From Sipunculus nudus (taxonomy: Eukaryota; Annelida; Sipuncula; Golfingiida; Sipunculidae), in assembly GCA_026874595.1 (NCBI GenBank), contig CM049309.1, positions 7,276,576 to 7,340,575 of the forward strand: a DNA stretch of 64,000 nt, in the 5' to 3' direction. Positions within the stretch are counted from its first letter, which is position 1; the number at the start of each line of letters is the position of its first letter. Below are positions 35,641 to 47,285 of this stretch, in pieces. The notes beneath the pieces were generated by a model that did no database searches, was not told the origin of the DNA, and worked only from the letters and a program-made list of their open reading frames with translations. A program made the position numbers and the translations under genes.

Positions 35641-36210
35641 AAGGCTGTTGCACCGAGTGTACTGTGACAAATTGCTGGCTCAGGCTACTGCACTGAGTGA
35701 ACTCTTGACCTGCACCTGGCTAGACTGAGTGAACTTTTGACCTGTACCTGGCTGCACTGAGTGAATTCTTGACCTGTTGCATAATCTGACACAGTTGGCA
35801 GTCTGCCAAAGCTATAAATAAATCCAGACTGACCATTTGCCTGTTGCCAAATCTGAAATAGTAGTCACACGATTGCATAAGCTCACAGATTGGCTCCATA
35901 TGCAGCCCTGAGGGGCATGACACCCATGTGGTGATCACATGATACTCATTATGTGATCACATGCTACCCATGAGATGATCACATGCTGCCCATGAGGTGC
36001 TCACATGACACCCATGAGGTGATCACATGCCTTGTGCTTGGCTGCACTGATTGAACTGTGGACCTATATTTGGCTGCACTTAATGAACTCTTGATCTGTT
36101 GCCAAACCTGAATCAGTTGGCAGTTTCTCAACCTATTCAAGAAACATACACAATCTTGGCCTGTTATGTAACTCTGCCAAAATTTATCAAACACAAACCA
36201 TTTGAACAAA
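35640..36210. repeat. imperfect tandem duplication of a CTGGCTGCACTGAGTGAA block
   Basis: Repeats of (C/T)TGGCTGCACTGAGTGAA(C/T)T(C/T)TTGACCTG recur at about 35680-35780 and again at 36040-36100, followed both times by a GTTGGCAGT box. A 22-bp minisatellite lies between the duplicated parts. Confidence 0.55.
35919..36028. repeat. minisatellite of five 22-bp units, each with a TGATCA/TGCTCA core
   Basis: Units start at 35919, 35941, 35963, 35985 and 36007 with exact 22-bp spacing. Unit pattern is G(A/C)(C/T)(A/G)C(C/T)CATGAGGTGATCACAT with few substitutions. Confidence 0.9.
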
Positions 36211-36790
36211 CTTCAGAGGGCTCACCTCTGGGATCATTTCTTTAAATTTCTGACCGTTTACAAGAAGACTTTTAAAGTTTTTTTCAGCTTTTCCCTGTAA
36301 AATCTAAGTAAATGCAGATAGCAAAAATAAGCTGAATCCATCAACATTTATTTTGTGACAGATAATTGCATAAAATTTGGGGATAGTAGCTCCTGCTATT
36401 CCTGAGAAATTATGAGTTAGTGTACAGTTATTAGTGTATCTAATATCATAAATCTACATTTTTAAAATCTTTTAAAAGACATTCTTGTCAATATTTTCCA
36501 TAGATAACCTGAAATCTAAATGTCTAGAGGCATGATGTAATGGATGCTGATAAACTCGTGCTAGGCTAGATGTATCTGCTTCACACAGCTAACATGTACG
36601 GTAAAATTACTCAATTCAATCTTTATAAATCAGCCAAAATTCATTCTTTTGAACCATTAGAGACAATTATTATAAGATTTAGTCAGGGAATTATTCTTGC
36701 AAAACAAACTGGCCTCAAGATCATCAGTCAAAAAACGTTTTGTAGGTTTATAACTCATATGGGAAAATACAGCAAAATGGCAAAGTTCAG

Positions 36791-37440
36791 CTTCCCATAA
36801 TTCAGCCAAAAATCATTGAACCAAAACCATTTGAACAAACTTGAATTATCAACATCTAAGGATAATTAATGTGTGAGATTTAAGAATTTGGCCCAGTGCT
36901 TTTTGAGAAGAAGATTTTTTTAGCCACTTAGCTAAAATGGGCTGCTATGTCATATGACTAATTTCAGCTTCCCATAACTCAGCCAAAAGTCACTGAACTG
37001 AGACCATTTGAACAAACTTGAATTATCATCATCTAAGAATGATTAATGTGTGAGATTTATAAATTTGGCCCAGTGGTTTTTGAGTAGAAGATTTTTGTAG
37101 CCACTAAGCTAAAATGGGCTGTTACGGCATATGACTAAATTCAGCTTCCCATAACTTACCCAAAAGTCACTGAACTGAGACCATTTGAACAAACTTGAAT
37201 TATCAACATCTAAGGATAATTAATGTGTGAGATTTAAGAATTTGGCCCAGTGCTTTTTGAGAAGAAGATTTTTTTTAGCCACTTAGCTAAAATGGGCTGC
37301 TATGTCATATGACTAAATTCAGCTTCCCATAACTTAGCCAAAAGTCACTGAACTGAGACCATTTGAACTAACTTCAGAAAGCACTACCCTAGGATCATTT
37401 CTGTGCGATATTAAACAAGTTGGCCATATCGTTTCAGAGA
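36791..37440. repeat. satellite-like tandem array, 177-178-bp units
   Basis: CTTCCCATAA starts units at 36791, 36968, 37145 and 37323. Each unit contains AGCCAAAA(A/G)TCA(C/T)TGAAC, GACCATTTGAAC, GATTAATGTGTGAGATTT, TTTGGCCCAGT and TTAGCTAAAATGGGCTG. Diverged further units flank the array (about 36190-36330 and 37615-37800). Confidence 0.85.
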
Positions 37441-37810
37441 AGAAGTTATTTGTAGACTTCAGTATGATACGAGCACTGATGACCCCCGTACAAAAAAGGC
37501 CGATGCAGGTGGCGCCACCAATACCTCAATTTCAGGTTTGACTCATGTGACCAACATTGGAATAAAATTTGGTGATGATAGCTCAAGCCATTTCTGAGAT
37601 TGTAATTTTAGTATGCTTTTTTGGACAGATGACTAAGTTCAACTTCCTGTAACCGAACTTAAACCATTCGAACAAACTTGAGAGAGATTGTTCCAGAAAT
37701 CATTTCTATAAAATATTGGACAATTTGGCTGAACAGATTCGGAGAAGAAGATTTTTTAAGCTTTTTTAGCTTTTCCTTATAAAATCTAAGAAAATGCAGT
37801 TAGCCAAAAA

Positions 37811-40800
37811 ACAAGGGACCCATGGGTCACGGCGCTCAGCTGATCGTGATTGGACTATAAATGTTTCTCCACTGTGATACTATATCGAGTCGATAAAGCT
37901 TATGAATATTATGTACATGTTGGGCTATTATAAAGGAATGTAATGTAATATGTGAGTAAATGATAAATGAAATTACCTGACTGATGGATTAATAGAGTCA
38001 AATAAAGTGGTTTATTTTTTATTTATTTAGGAGGGGTTGAAAATTGTGATATATTTGAGCAAATATGAATGCAATGACAGCAGTAATAAGCAGAAGTAGA
38101 ATGATGATAAGGCTATTTGTTGAAGGATCTAAAGTGTATGGTAGTCTGCAAGCTTTCAATTTGACAGATATGATGTTATGATTAACTATGCTGATGAAGT
38201 GATTTATGAATATGTGACTGTATGACACAATATCTCTTTAGTCTTGACAAGGTACATTATTGTGATGCCCACTATGTCTACATATTACACAATTTTGACA
38301 TAATTTCTGGCATGTAGATAGGTACCTATGGACGAATAGTTATACAAAATATTAAAGTATGAATATATCTGATTCATCTTGTTCTTGCTTACTGAGGCTG
38401 ACTTTGGGATGGGGTTCGGAGAAGGGAAAAGTGAGGGAAGCACGAAGGTGGATGTAGAAATATTCTATTGTAATGTTTTTCATTTATATGAGAATATGAA
38501 AAGCTAAGAGGAACGGGGCCCTCCTACTTGGTTATAGTAAAGTTCTAAATATATGATTGCAAACTAATACTCTGACAAGACTGTCATAAAGAAAAACAGT
38601 AAAAGTTTTGAGATACTGTGTTGCATACGAAAATTTACAGATGGACAGGCAAGTGGACAGAATGGACTAATACCTTTATTTCACTTTCAAGAGAATAATG
38701 CATTTAAGTTTATATATAATCCTATTTTTTTAAGCAGATCCACTTTTTCCATTAAGAAGTATTTATCTGAATCATTTTTTTATTTACAGGTTTATAAATT
38801 TTTAATTAAAAAACCTGAAAATAAAAGTTAAAATATTAGAATTGTTGCAAAAGTTGCAATCATTATATATACAGAGTAAAAAACATTGGGTCATATTATG
38901 CATACACATATATTTTATTATTTTTAAATCATAAATGTTTAAACTGATTTTAAAAGAAAATAATGCCACAACATGGCATCTACAAGGATATTCCTTGAAT
39001 CACTATTAAAAAGTTTTGCACATTGGAGTTTTCATGAAATGCTTAATTTTATTCACCAAAATAAAATAAAAGTAAATTTGATAAAATAAAACATCTTTTC
39101 AAATAAAGTATACACACTGTTGGTTGAATGAGGGACAAACAATATCATTGTGCTAATTACTATCCCAGTTTTAATTAATTACTGGAATTAATAGTCAATT
39201 TCACACCTGGTGAAGTTTTTACTCTTCTGAAGTAAGGAATTACTTATCTCATGAACATCCACACTTTCACAGCAATACACCACTTTGTGGACACAATTAA
39301 ATGTACACTTTAATCATTGTAACCCTGGTGGTTCAATACAAAATCTAAAATGTAGCATATCCAAGAATAAAATAAAATACAGAAAAATTATAACATTCAT
39401 CTAGTTTATGCACCAGCTGGGGGGGATGAGTGCAGGGCAGAGAGGAAGCCTGCTAGTAGTGACCAAGCTGGGCCAAGGTAAGCTGCCTGGGGTGGGTTAC
39501 ATAATGCAAGTGAAGGCTGTACTACTAGGTGGGCTAGATGTAAACAACACTTGACATGGTATATGAAAACATGAATAAAAGCTATTCATTCCAATCAATT
39601 TCTTTTGAAAGTTCAGATTTTAAAAGAATAAATCCTTATGCATATATGCTGGGAAAATTAAATCAACAGTGCCAAAGTTGGACAAAATTTAAGGTATTGA
39701 TTTTTTATTTATGCTAATAACTTGAAAAAAAATTTGCAAAATTCAGATCTAATTTTGGGTAAACAATTGAATCTTGATTAAATAAAGTTATATTCCTGAA
39801 AAAAAGTCTCTAGGTTCAGCAATTCTCATGTTAGGTGAGTAAATATATTTCCTGATTTTTAAAAAAAATTGCATTATGTTTTGGCCTATAACTTCAAAAT
39901 AATACCCAATACTGACCTAATTTTTGGTATGTTCATAGAAAATGTATAAAAGAATGTGAATACTAAATACGATCAAAAACAGATCAGTGGTTTTGATATT
40001 AGGCAGCCTTGAAGTGTAACAATGGCTTTTTTTATGGAAAACAGAGTTTTTTTTTCCTTAATATCTCGAAGGAACAAAGTCCTAATGACCCAATTTTCGG
40101 TATGGTAGGAGATTTTCGGGACATCTAAAATTATGTCAACAGCCTGGGGAGCATAGAGATGTGCACTGAATGACCTACAGTCATCAAAGTGGACTGCTTG
40201 ACAATGTAAGGGAATACAACAAGAGCCTCCAAAAAATTCAATAACTAGCCTAATTTTGCAGAGCTTTTTATTTTCAAATTTCAGATTTTAACAGATTAAA
40301 TCCTTATGTATACATGGTGTGAAAATTAAATCCACAGTACTAACAGGAAAAAAACGTGCCATGGCCAAATTGGGCAAAATTTAAGGTACCAATTTTATAT
40401 TTTTGCCAATATTTAAAAAAATTTAACAAATTTTTATCTAATTTTTGGTATACAATTAAATTTTGATTAATTAAAGTTGTATAACTGGAAAAAAGTCCCT
40501 ACCTTTAACACTTTTGGTTTTAAGTGACCAAATATCTTCCTGATTTTTTTACAAACTCCATTATGTTTGGGCCCATAACCTTTTTAAATTATATAATACT
40601 GACTTAATATCTGGCATGTACATAGGAACTATATAGAGGAATATTTATGGTAAATATCAAGAAAACCAGATGAGTGGTTTTGATATTAGGCAGTCCTGAA
40701 GTGTGAAATTATGATGTCTAATAAAAAATTGAGGTTGTTCCTTAATATCTCAAAGGAACGAAGTCCTATTGACCCAATTTTTGGCATGGTAGGAGATTAT

Positions 40801-40968
40801 GGGGACATCTAACTGTATGCCGAAATTCAGATTCATAGGTCCAACGGTGTCGAAACGTGCCAGTCTTACGGACGGACATCCAGACGGACGGACGGACAGA
40901 CAGACGGACGGACGACGGACAATGGACCATGACTATAGCTCAGATGACTTATAGTCAGCTGAGCTAAT
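37811..40968 (-). mobile_element. hairpin-ended element, minus orientation
   Basis: One end is ACAAGGGACCCATGGGTCA at 37811, containing the perfect palindrome GACCCATGGGTC. The other end, at 40932-40968, is TAGCTCAGATGACT-n-AGTCAGCTGAGCTA, an inverted repeat, preceded by a (GGAC/GACG)n run (40860-40925). The same two termini in the opposite order bracket 50798-56814. The interior holds a ~670-bp tandem duplication and no recognisable protein. The pairing of these two ends as one element is inference. Confidence 0.5.
39612..40860. repeat. tandem duplication with about 670-690-bp period
   Basis: The unit at 39612-40140 is repeated at 40281-40830. Paired landmarks: TCAGATTTTAA(A/C)AGA (39612/40281), AAATTTAAGGTA, CAT(T)ATGTTT(T)GG(C)C, (C)AGAT(C/G)AGTGGTTTTGATAT (about 39977/40666) and GACCCAATTTT(C/T)GG(T/C)ATGG. 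Confidence 0.75.
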
Positions 40969-41044
40969 AAGCAAAATCCGATAGAGTTTTTTAGATGACT
41001 AATTTTATGCATAAAAATTTGATGACGCTATTTCTTGTCGTTTT

Positions 41045-41122
41045 CAAGATAGTATGGGTTAATGTACAGACGACGGACGACGGACGCCGGACGACGCCAC
41101 ACCATCGCATAAGCACACAGGT
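41045..41122. repeat. GACGACGGACG-rich repeat end
   Basis: ACGACGGACGACGGACGCC followed by GCACACAGGTTCGCTTAAAA resembles the GTCC-rich shoulder plus terminal motif of a second hairpin-ended element family. Only this end is recognised. Confidence 0.35.
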
Positions 41123-41984
41123 TCGCTTAAAATAGCACAATTAATATACGCAATAATTTCTTACAATATAGGCATGTAAGATGACCTCTACAGCGATGCC
41201 GAAAATAAAAGCAATTTTTTCCTTGTTCATCAAATCAATATTCATAAATGTACAGCCACTTAAGCCCAAATGAACCATCGAATAGGGCCCGAGCAAGTGA
41301 ATGCAAACATGGTTTTGGGAGCATACTGCAAAGGGGATCCCATTTTCTTTGATTTATATAATATAGTTTTGATGTAGACAAAAAAAATTTTCACTAATTT
41401 ATTCCGATTCGAATGACGGTTTTATTCAGGTTTTGCAGAAATATTCAGTATACAGAGAACAGAAAGTATTCCCATTGCAATCTAACAGGATATATAAGAT
41501 GTAATATATATATATATATATAATCAACGGTACAGCCAAAGTGTCGGTAAAGAAGAAATAAATGGAGTAAGTTTATCTAAAAGCGTTACCCTTCCTCCTG
41601 ATAATGTATATATATAGTTATGTGTGTAAATTTATATATCGTGTTTCAATGAGATGTATAGTGTTTTGACATTTGGTCATATACTCACATCACCTCAGCT
41701 GCTCTGCTCGTTAAATCCGTAGCTCACCACCTGGAGTATATTGTTCTTGAATGTACTGAAACAAAAACAAACAACACAACGGAAAATCAAAAATAAGAAA
41801 CGTACTCAGTTTTATTTATGCAGAATGGGAAGAACATACACCTTTCGTTATAAGTGCCGTTGACAAGTTGCTGATGGCATAGAGGGTATACGTTTATCCC
41901 CTTCGCCTGTGTGCTGTGTGTGTGTTTGTTCACAGCATATCTCACTCATTCATGGACGGAATTTCATGAAATTTTCTGAACATT

Positions 41985-42172
41985 TCGGGAATGGGACAAG
42001 GAAGAACCGATTAGATTTTGGTGTTGATCCAGAATATGTGCAGATTCAGGAACTTTATCAAGGAATATTCACAAATGTAAAGTCACTTATGCACGACTGA
42101 ACCTGGGAATATCGGCAGAATAAGTAAATGATAAAATATGGCGAAGGTTTGCATTCCTTAGAATGCAGATTT
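41985..42172. repeat. dispersed repeat shared with 14437-14652
   Basis: CGATTAGATTTT, GTTGATCCAG, GGAATATTCACAAATGTAAA, TTATGCACGA and TTCCTTAGAATGCAGATTTC in the same order as the first copy. The 63-codon open frame at 41909-42100 belongs to the repeat and is not taken as a gene. Confidence 0.6.
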
Positions 42173-42199
42173 CTTATTTAAATATTCTAATGCAAGATT

Positions 42200-42999
42200 T
42201 TTTAAGAAGATAAATCTAGCTGGGTAAAGATTTACTCACATACGAAGCTATCACGAAACGCTTGAGATCTAAGAAATAATTCCTGCACCCAACCTCTTTG
42301 GACCCCAGGTGCTCAACTGGCCAAATAATGCACGGGTGTAGTATATCTGTGCGTCGGACGCAAGTAATATGTTGTTTACAGACACAGCAGCACATCGGGA
42401 TCAGCTATGTCATGGCTCAAACAAAGGCACTTGAAAACGAAGAAAAAGCCGTTGAAAATGAGGACGTATTATACGAAAGCCACGAATCCTGTTGCCGCAC
42501 CACGGTGAATTATCTTGACTAATATTTCATATACAAGGTTTACTAGAGGGTATGAACTAAATCAGATGAAAAACACGCACGTGATGGGTACAGCTGACTT
42601 TTCTGCAACCTATTTGGGACAGAATGGGGACCCGGCTTAAACTTGCGCAAAGAATTAAGAAAGGCTAAGGTTTTGTGTACACAATGTCTGCCATCCTCTA
42701 GAGGGAAAAGGTCTGGAAATGCACTTACAAACGTTAAAATGAAAACACACAAAAAACATGTCAGGACATGTTTACGAGCAACGCTTTAACCCCGCCTGTG
42801 TACAATTGGACGTAGCTTTCTTTGGCCTTGAAGCAATGCTTAGAAGAATAACCTTTGGAGATGATGGGTTTAGAATTTTGTTTATCTGTATGTACATATG
42901 CCATTGAATCTCTGATGTGACTATGGAAACAAAATAGGTAGATAAAACAATGTGGGATGATAAAGCTAAATGCTCACCCGAGCATGATAGTTCTCCAAT
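42200..42999. other. intergenic
   Basis: No supported gene. Confidence 0.45.
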
Positions 43000-43009
43000 C
43001 CGTTTTCAG

Positions 43010-43191
43010 ATGGCGCCACACAACATCTCGCCCAACATCCGTGATGGCGATGAACACTGCCCCGAGCGTTTCAACGTCACCGCTTAGACTGGTACCCCGC
43101 TCTATTATGGCACCGCTGCTCTAAGCCAATCATAGAGACGGGCGTACAACGCCATTTTCAGTACTCCCGGCAGACTGGTTCAAACTCAGGT
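43010..43191 (+). promoter_or_regulatory. putative promoter / 5' UTR exon of the M1 gene relic
   Basis: A GC-richer stretch with a CCAAT box (AGCCAATCATA near 43121) ends at a good donor CTCAG|GTATGTAT at about 43190. The next plus-strand acceptor-like site, TTTTTAAG at 43976-43983, opens the exon with the M1 initiator ATG, so this may be a non-coding first exon. Direct evidence of transcription is lacking. Confidence 0.35.
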
Positions 43192-45489
43192 ATGTATTAC
43201 ATATGATATAATAAGCATTTCGTGTGACATTATTGATTAGATTAATAGATATTGATAATAAACCAATGCCACGTACAGTGGAATATCAAAGATTCAGTAT
43301 ATCGTATCATCTACACATCCATCAGTCAATTTTTGTGCAACGACTCGTTTTTCAATATTTAGAAAATAAATATTGTAATAAGAAAGTAATTTTATAAGAA
43401 ATCTTCACGGATAACCAGCCAGGATCGCGTGAACGTCCATGACATTCGGTATGAGCGTGCACACTGGAGTTGGAACCAGTCCTACTTAATCATTAACACC
43501 TGTTGTCTTGTACAGGCACTGGTATTTTGCATAGTAGTGTGCTCGTACTCGTTTAACAATTCCCTGCATGCGGTTAATGACTTTAGCCTCATAAGTACTT
43601 AAGGAGAAGACCCTCTCTAGACTACATGAACTCAATAAGCTAATTTTAGTTTAAAGTGAATTTTATTAAAAAAATATTTTCAATAAGTATTTTTTTGTAA
43701 CTATACTGTTTATTATTTACTTTTTTTACTGTCTTTCATGATAATACAGATTTAAAGCATCTCTTTATATCTAGGATCTTGATTTACAATCATTCTTAAA
43801 CAAATTCAATATTTAAAATAATTATCTGACCCAGTTTTATGGAATTAGATACTTTAATTACAGGAACATGGACTATGTAACTGTTTCTGCGTATAAAGAA
43901 TTTATCACTCAGATTTTAAATCTCTCTTTAAGTTAGTATAATTATAAAACTGGACATGCACCACTGGTATGTGAATTTTTAAGGTCACGTGTACGACAAT
44001 GTCACCTTGTGAGTCGGCCATGCGTCTGCATAAGTGACCCCTCCCCACGCCGGTCACCTTGAGACGTGCACGTGCTCATTCCAAAGCAACCCCGGCCGAC
44101 AGGAACGTGCGGGTCGTTGTTCTAGTGGCGGTCCTGGTCATCAATTTGTGTTCTGCGACTGGTATATTTCTCATACTTCTATTGCTCTTTTAATGTTTAT
44201 TGTAAATATCTGATAAAACAGATAAAAAATGGTATATTTTAATATGAACAAATTATCTTAATTTTAAATAAAGGAGTTTGAAATAAAGGATATCATTTTA
44301 TTGGAAACCACTCGTTCTCTGTGTGGTCAATTTGCACTGTTTAAAAATAAAGATTAAAATAATTAAATTTAAAAATTTAAATTTCTTCCCTAAGTGTCTT
44401 GGTCATGTGTTAACTTCTCTTTTAAAGTGTTCCTGCAAGTGTACGTTTTCCGATTTTCTTGTAGTTCATAAAAATGCATTGAATTCTCCAGAAGAGCGCG
44501 TGCGCAATCAAAGACTTCCGGGTGACCTGGTTCCTTACCACAACCGCGTGGAATTAAAACCGGATATCTACAACGAATTCGGATCCTGTTTCCCAACAGA
44601 AGGTTTGGTTGATGTTTACTTTGAATGCAGGACGGCTACCGACCTTATTATCCTAAATATCAATGGATATGAACCGTCCGAAGGTTCTGTCCAGCTCAGC
44701 TCGGCAGATGACGCTCCTGGTGTGCCAAGCGTGACCAGTTTCCGGACAACCAGACAGAACAGTTTTTATTCGTCCAGCTGAACTCAGCCCTGACAGCTGG
44801 ATCCCGTTATAAACTGAGTATGTCTTGGACCGGTCATCTTTCTTCTACTGGCAGAGGCTTCTATTATTTCATTTATGAAGATGGCGGCCAGACGAAGTAA
44901 GTGCCCACGTAGGACCACTAAACCTGTATTTTTAATGTGTGCGCTATTAAACCGATGCGAAAAATCATAATTTCCGTGTTTTAAAATTTGTATTTTTAAA
45001 AGAAATGTTTTGGTCAACTTAGATAAACAGTATTAATTTAATTAACTAAGTTATTTATGTATAGCCCTGACATCTGTATAATAATATGTTACTTTACAAC
45101 TGCTCTATTTTATCATTTACTTTTTTTATAATACTTTGATACATTATTTTGGTTTTTATTATTGTGATATACGTATATATTGTCTTCTTTCTCAAAGTGT
45201 TTTAATTACTATTGTTTTGTTCCTTTTAATTGTGTCATTTTATCACATTCATTTACTGTTTTTCTCTTTTTTTATTCCATTCCATTTCTATATCACTACA
45301 TTTTCTAGGGTCATGGCGGCCACACAGTTTGAACCTAGATCCGCCCGCGCCGCCTTAAATTCCCTTGTTTTGATGAACCTGAGTACAAGGCGACCTATGA
45401 CATCATACTGGTGAGAAAACCGACACACATCGCCCTGTCCAACATGAACAGCATCCGACAGGAGCCCAGGTAGGTACACTTAGCTGACT

Positions 45490-45830
45490 GACTGGTGATG
45501 TATTTAGCCCTCCATGCGCTCCGGTTAGAAGGGCCCTAATTAGACCTAGCTGTTCCCTGCATGGGCGCTACTAGATTTAGATAGGAATCGAAGGTGCAGA
45601 TGCCACCAAGTCAAGCAAAGAGTCGTTCCAACCACCAGAATGCCCAGGGGAGCAAGGGAGAATAGCTGGGGAGACAGGACAGCAACAGCACCCTCAGGTA
45701 TAACGCGGATACCGATACATCCGTTTACAGGCGCGAAAGCTTGGACAATGCCCGTCAAGAATCCCCCGCTCATTAACCTTCGGATACGTAAAGCCATTAT
45801 CGTGCTCAGCACACCTAGCTGTATGAATTA
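45490..45830. repeat. GC-richer insert in M1 intron 3, unclassified
   Basis: A block less AT-rich than the rest of the intron, from CCCTCCATGCGCTCCGG to ATTATCGTGCTCAGCAC. Both strands have 88-116-codon open frames without any motif. It could be an inserted repeat; I do not recognise it. Confidence 0.3.
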
Positions 45831-47242
45831 TGTTTGCATGATTGATAAAAGATACGGTCAACAGAAATCAGAAAATATTTTTGTCCCCAGCAGATATTTC
45901 AAAATTTGTTCTTCTCATGTTATAAGATATTTTAATTCGATGCTTCATGTCTGGTTTATGATGAAAACGGAGGGAAAGAAAAAACACTGATAGTCCTGTT
46001 TAAAAAAAGAAAGCATAGAAAAGCATTTGTTACAAAGGATATCTGATATTTAAACAGGAGTAAAATCGGCTTTTGAAGAAGTAAATTATGATATGAAAAC
46101 ACGCACGTAAACTTTATTACTGAAACTGACACTGAAAAAAAAAATCAAGGAATTTGTTTGTAAGGGATAAATGTATATCTTCAGACCTTATCAGAGTTAA
46201 GATATATATAATGTCTTTACAAGGCTTCTCGAAAACTAAATGGTTTGAATATATCTCTTGACTGTTTGACTCTGCAATTTTTTTAATATAGTTAACAATC
46301 AAGCTTTCCTATTACTATTGGTATAAATGTGCTCACAATGATATTCTTATTTCTGATTGGTCAATAATTAATTGTATAAATGTTAATGTATTTTATGTTG
46401 ATATGTTAGCATACATCATGCAGCCTATGGCTATTCTGTAATCCTGACAAAATTTATTCAATGTTTTCGGCTTCATTACTTTTCTTGTGACACATGCAGA
46501 CCCAACAACTACGTGGCTGACCTTTTTAACACCACTGTGAAGATGTCTACATATACCCTGTGTTTCGTGGTTTGTGTTGACTTCGAGTACAGAGTCCGTC
46601 AGTGCTAGTGGCGTCGTAGTGAAAACTTAATGATCCGTTTTCTGCTTTGTGAACCTACTTTGTCATTGCACATTAGAAAATACCAAATAATTTTCTGTTT
46701 CAATTTGTTTCTTTACTTATAATCTGTGTTGATAAATTACTCTCTCTCGTTTGTAGCCTAGTATATGTGATTTATTCTTTTGATAAATATTAATTTGGCA
46801 ATTTAAAGTCGGATACATATGTATTAACCTAAAATATATATTATGTTATTATATTATATTAACATTAATAATTATATTGGTTATAGCAGAATTCTCTAAA
46901 AATTACCATTAGAAATATCATGATGTCAAATTATCTTCTTTTTTATCTTTTTATATTTGTTAAGACCAGAATCTGTGCGCGATCAGACGCCATCGAGTAT
47001 GCCAGGTTTGCGAACCAAGTCGCCGCTAAAATTCTTGATTGGCTTGAAGACTTCACAGGCGTTCCATATCCGCTCCCGAAAGTCGGTAAGCGTCATTTTA
47101 TACAAAGTAGATTAGCGCCATAATCCAACAAATGAAATTGTTCATTTCCTTGAGAGTTTACTCAAAGGGGTGTATTCGTATATCAGGCGTGTATCAAATT
47201 AAGATAGGGGGCCTAATCCCTTGAACCTTTTATAAAAACTAG

Positions 47243-47285
47243 AAGTTCGCACTCAGAGAGTGGAGACCTCCGCCAAGGTTCTTGT
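47243..47285. repeat. short motif GCACTCAGAGAGTGGAGACC + TCCGCCAAGG
   Basis: A hairpin-prone motif (GCACTC/GAGAGTG) joined to CCTCCGCCAAGG, in M1 intron 5. I recall similar sequences as scattered repeats in marine invertebrates; no second copy is present in this window. Confidence 0.4.

Noticed and set aside
35919-36028. CRISPR-like array
   Set aside because: Repeats are contiguous with no spacers.
41693-41757. Minus-strand 64-nt stretch between TTTGTTTCAG and a GTGATG donor, considered as a missing M1 C-terminal exon
   Set aside because: One frame reads FKNNILQVVSYGF, but the match to the M1 helical domain is too weak and a stop occurs before the donor.
45640-45990. 116-codon open frame in M1 intron 3
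   Set aside because: No domain, antisense frame equally open in part, and it sits inside a probable repeat.
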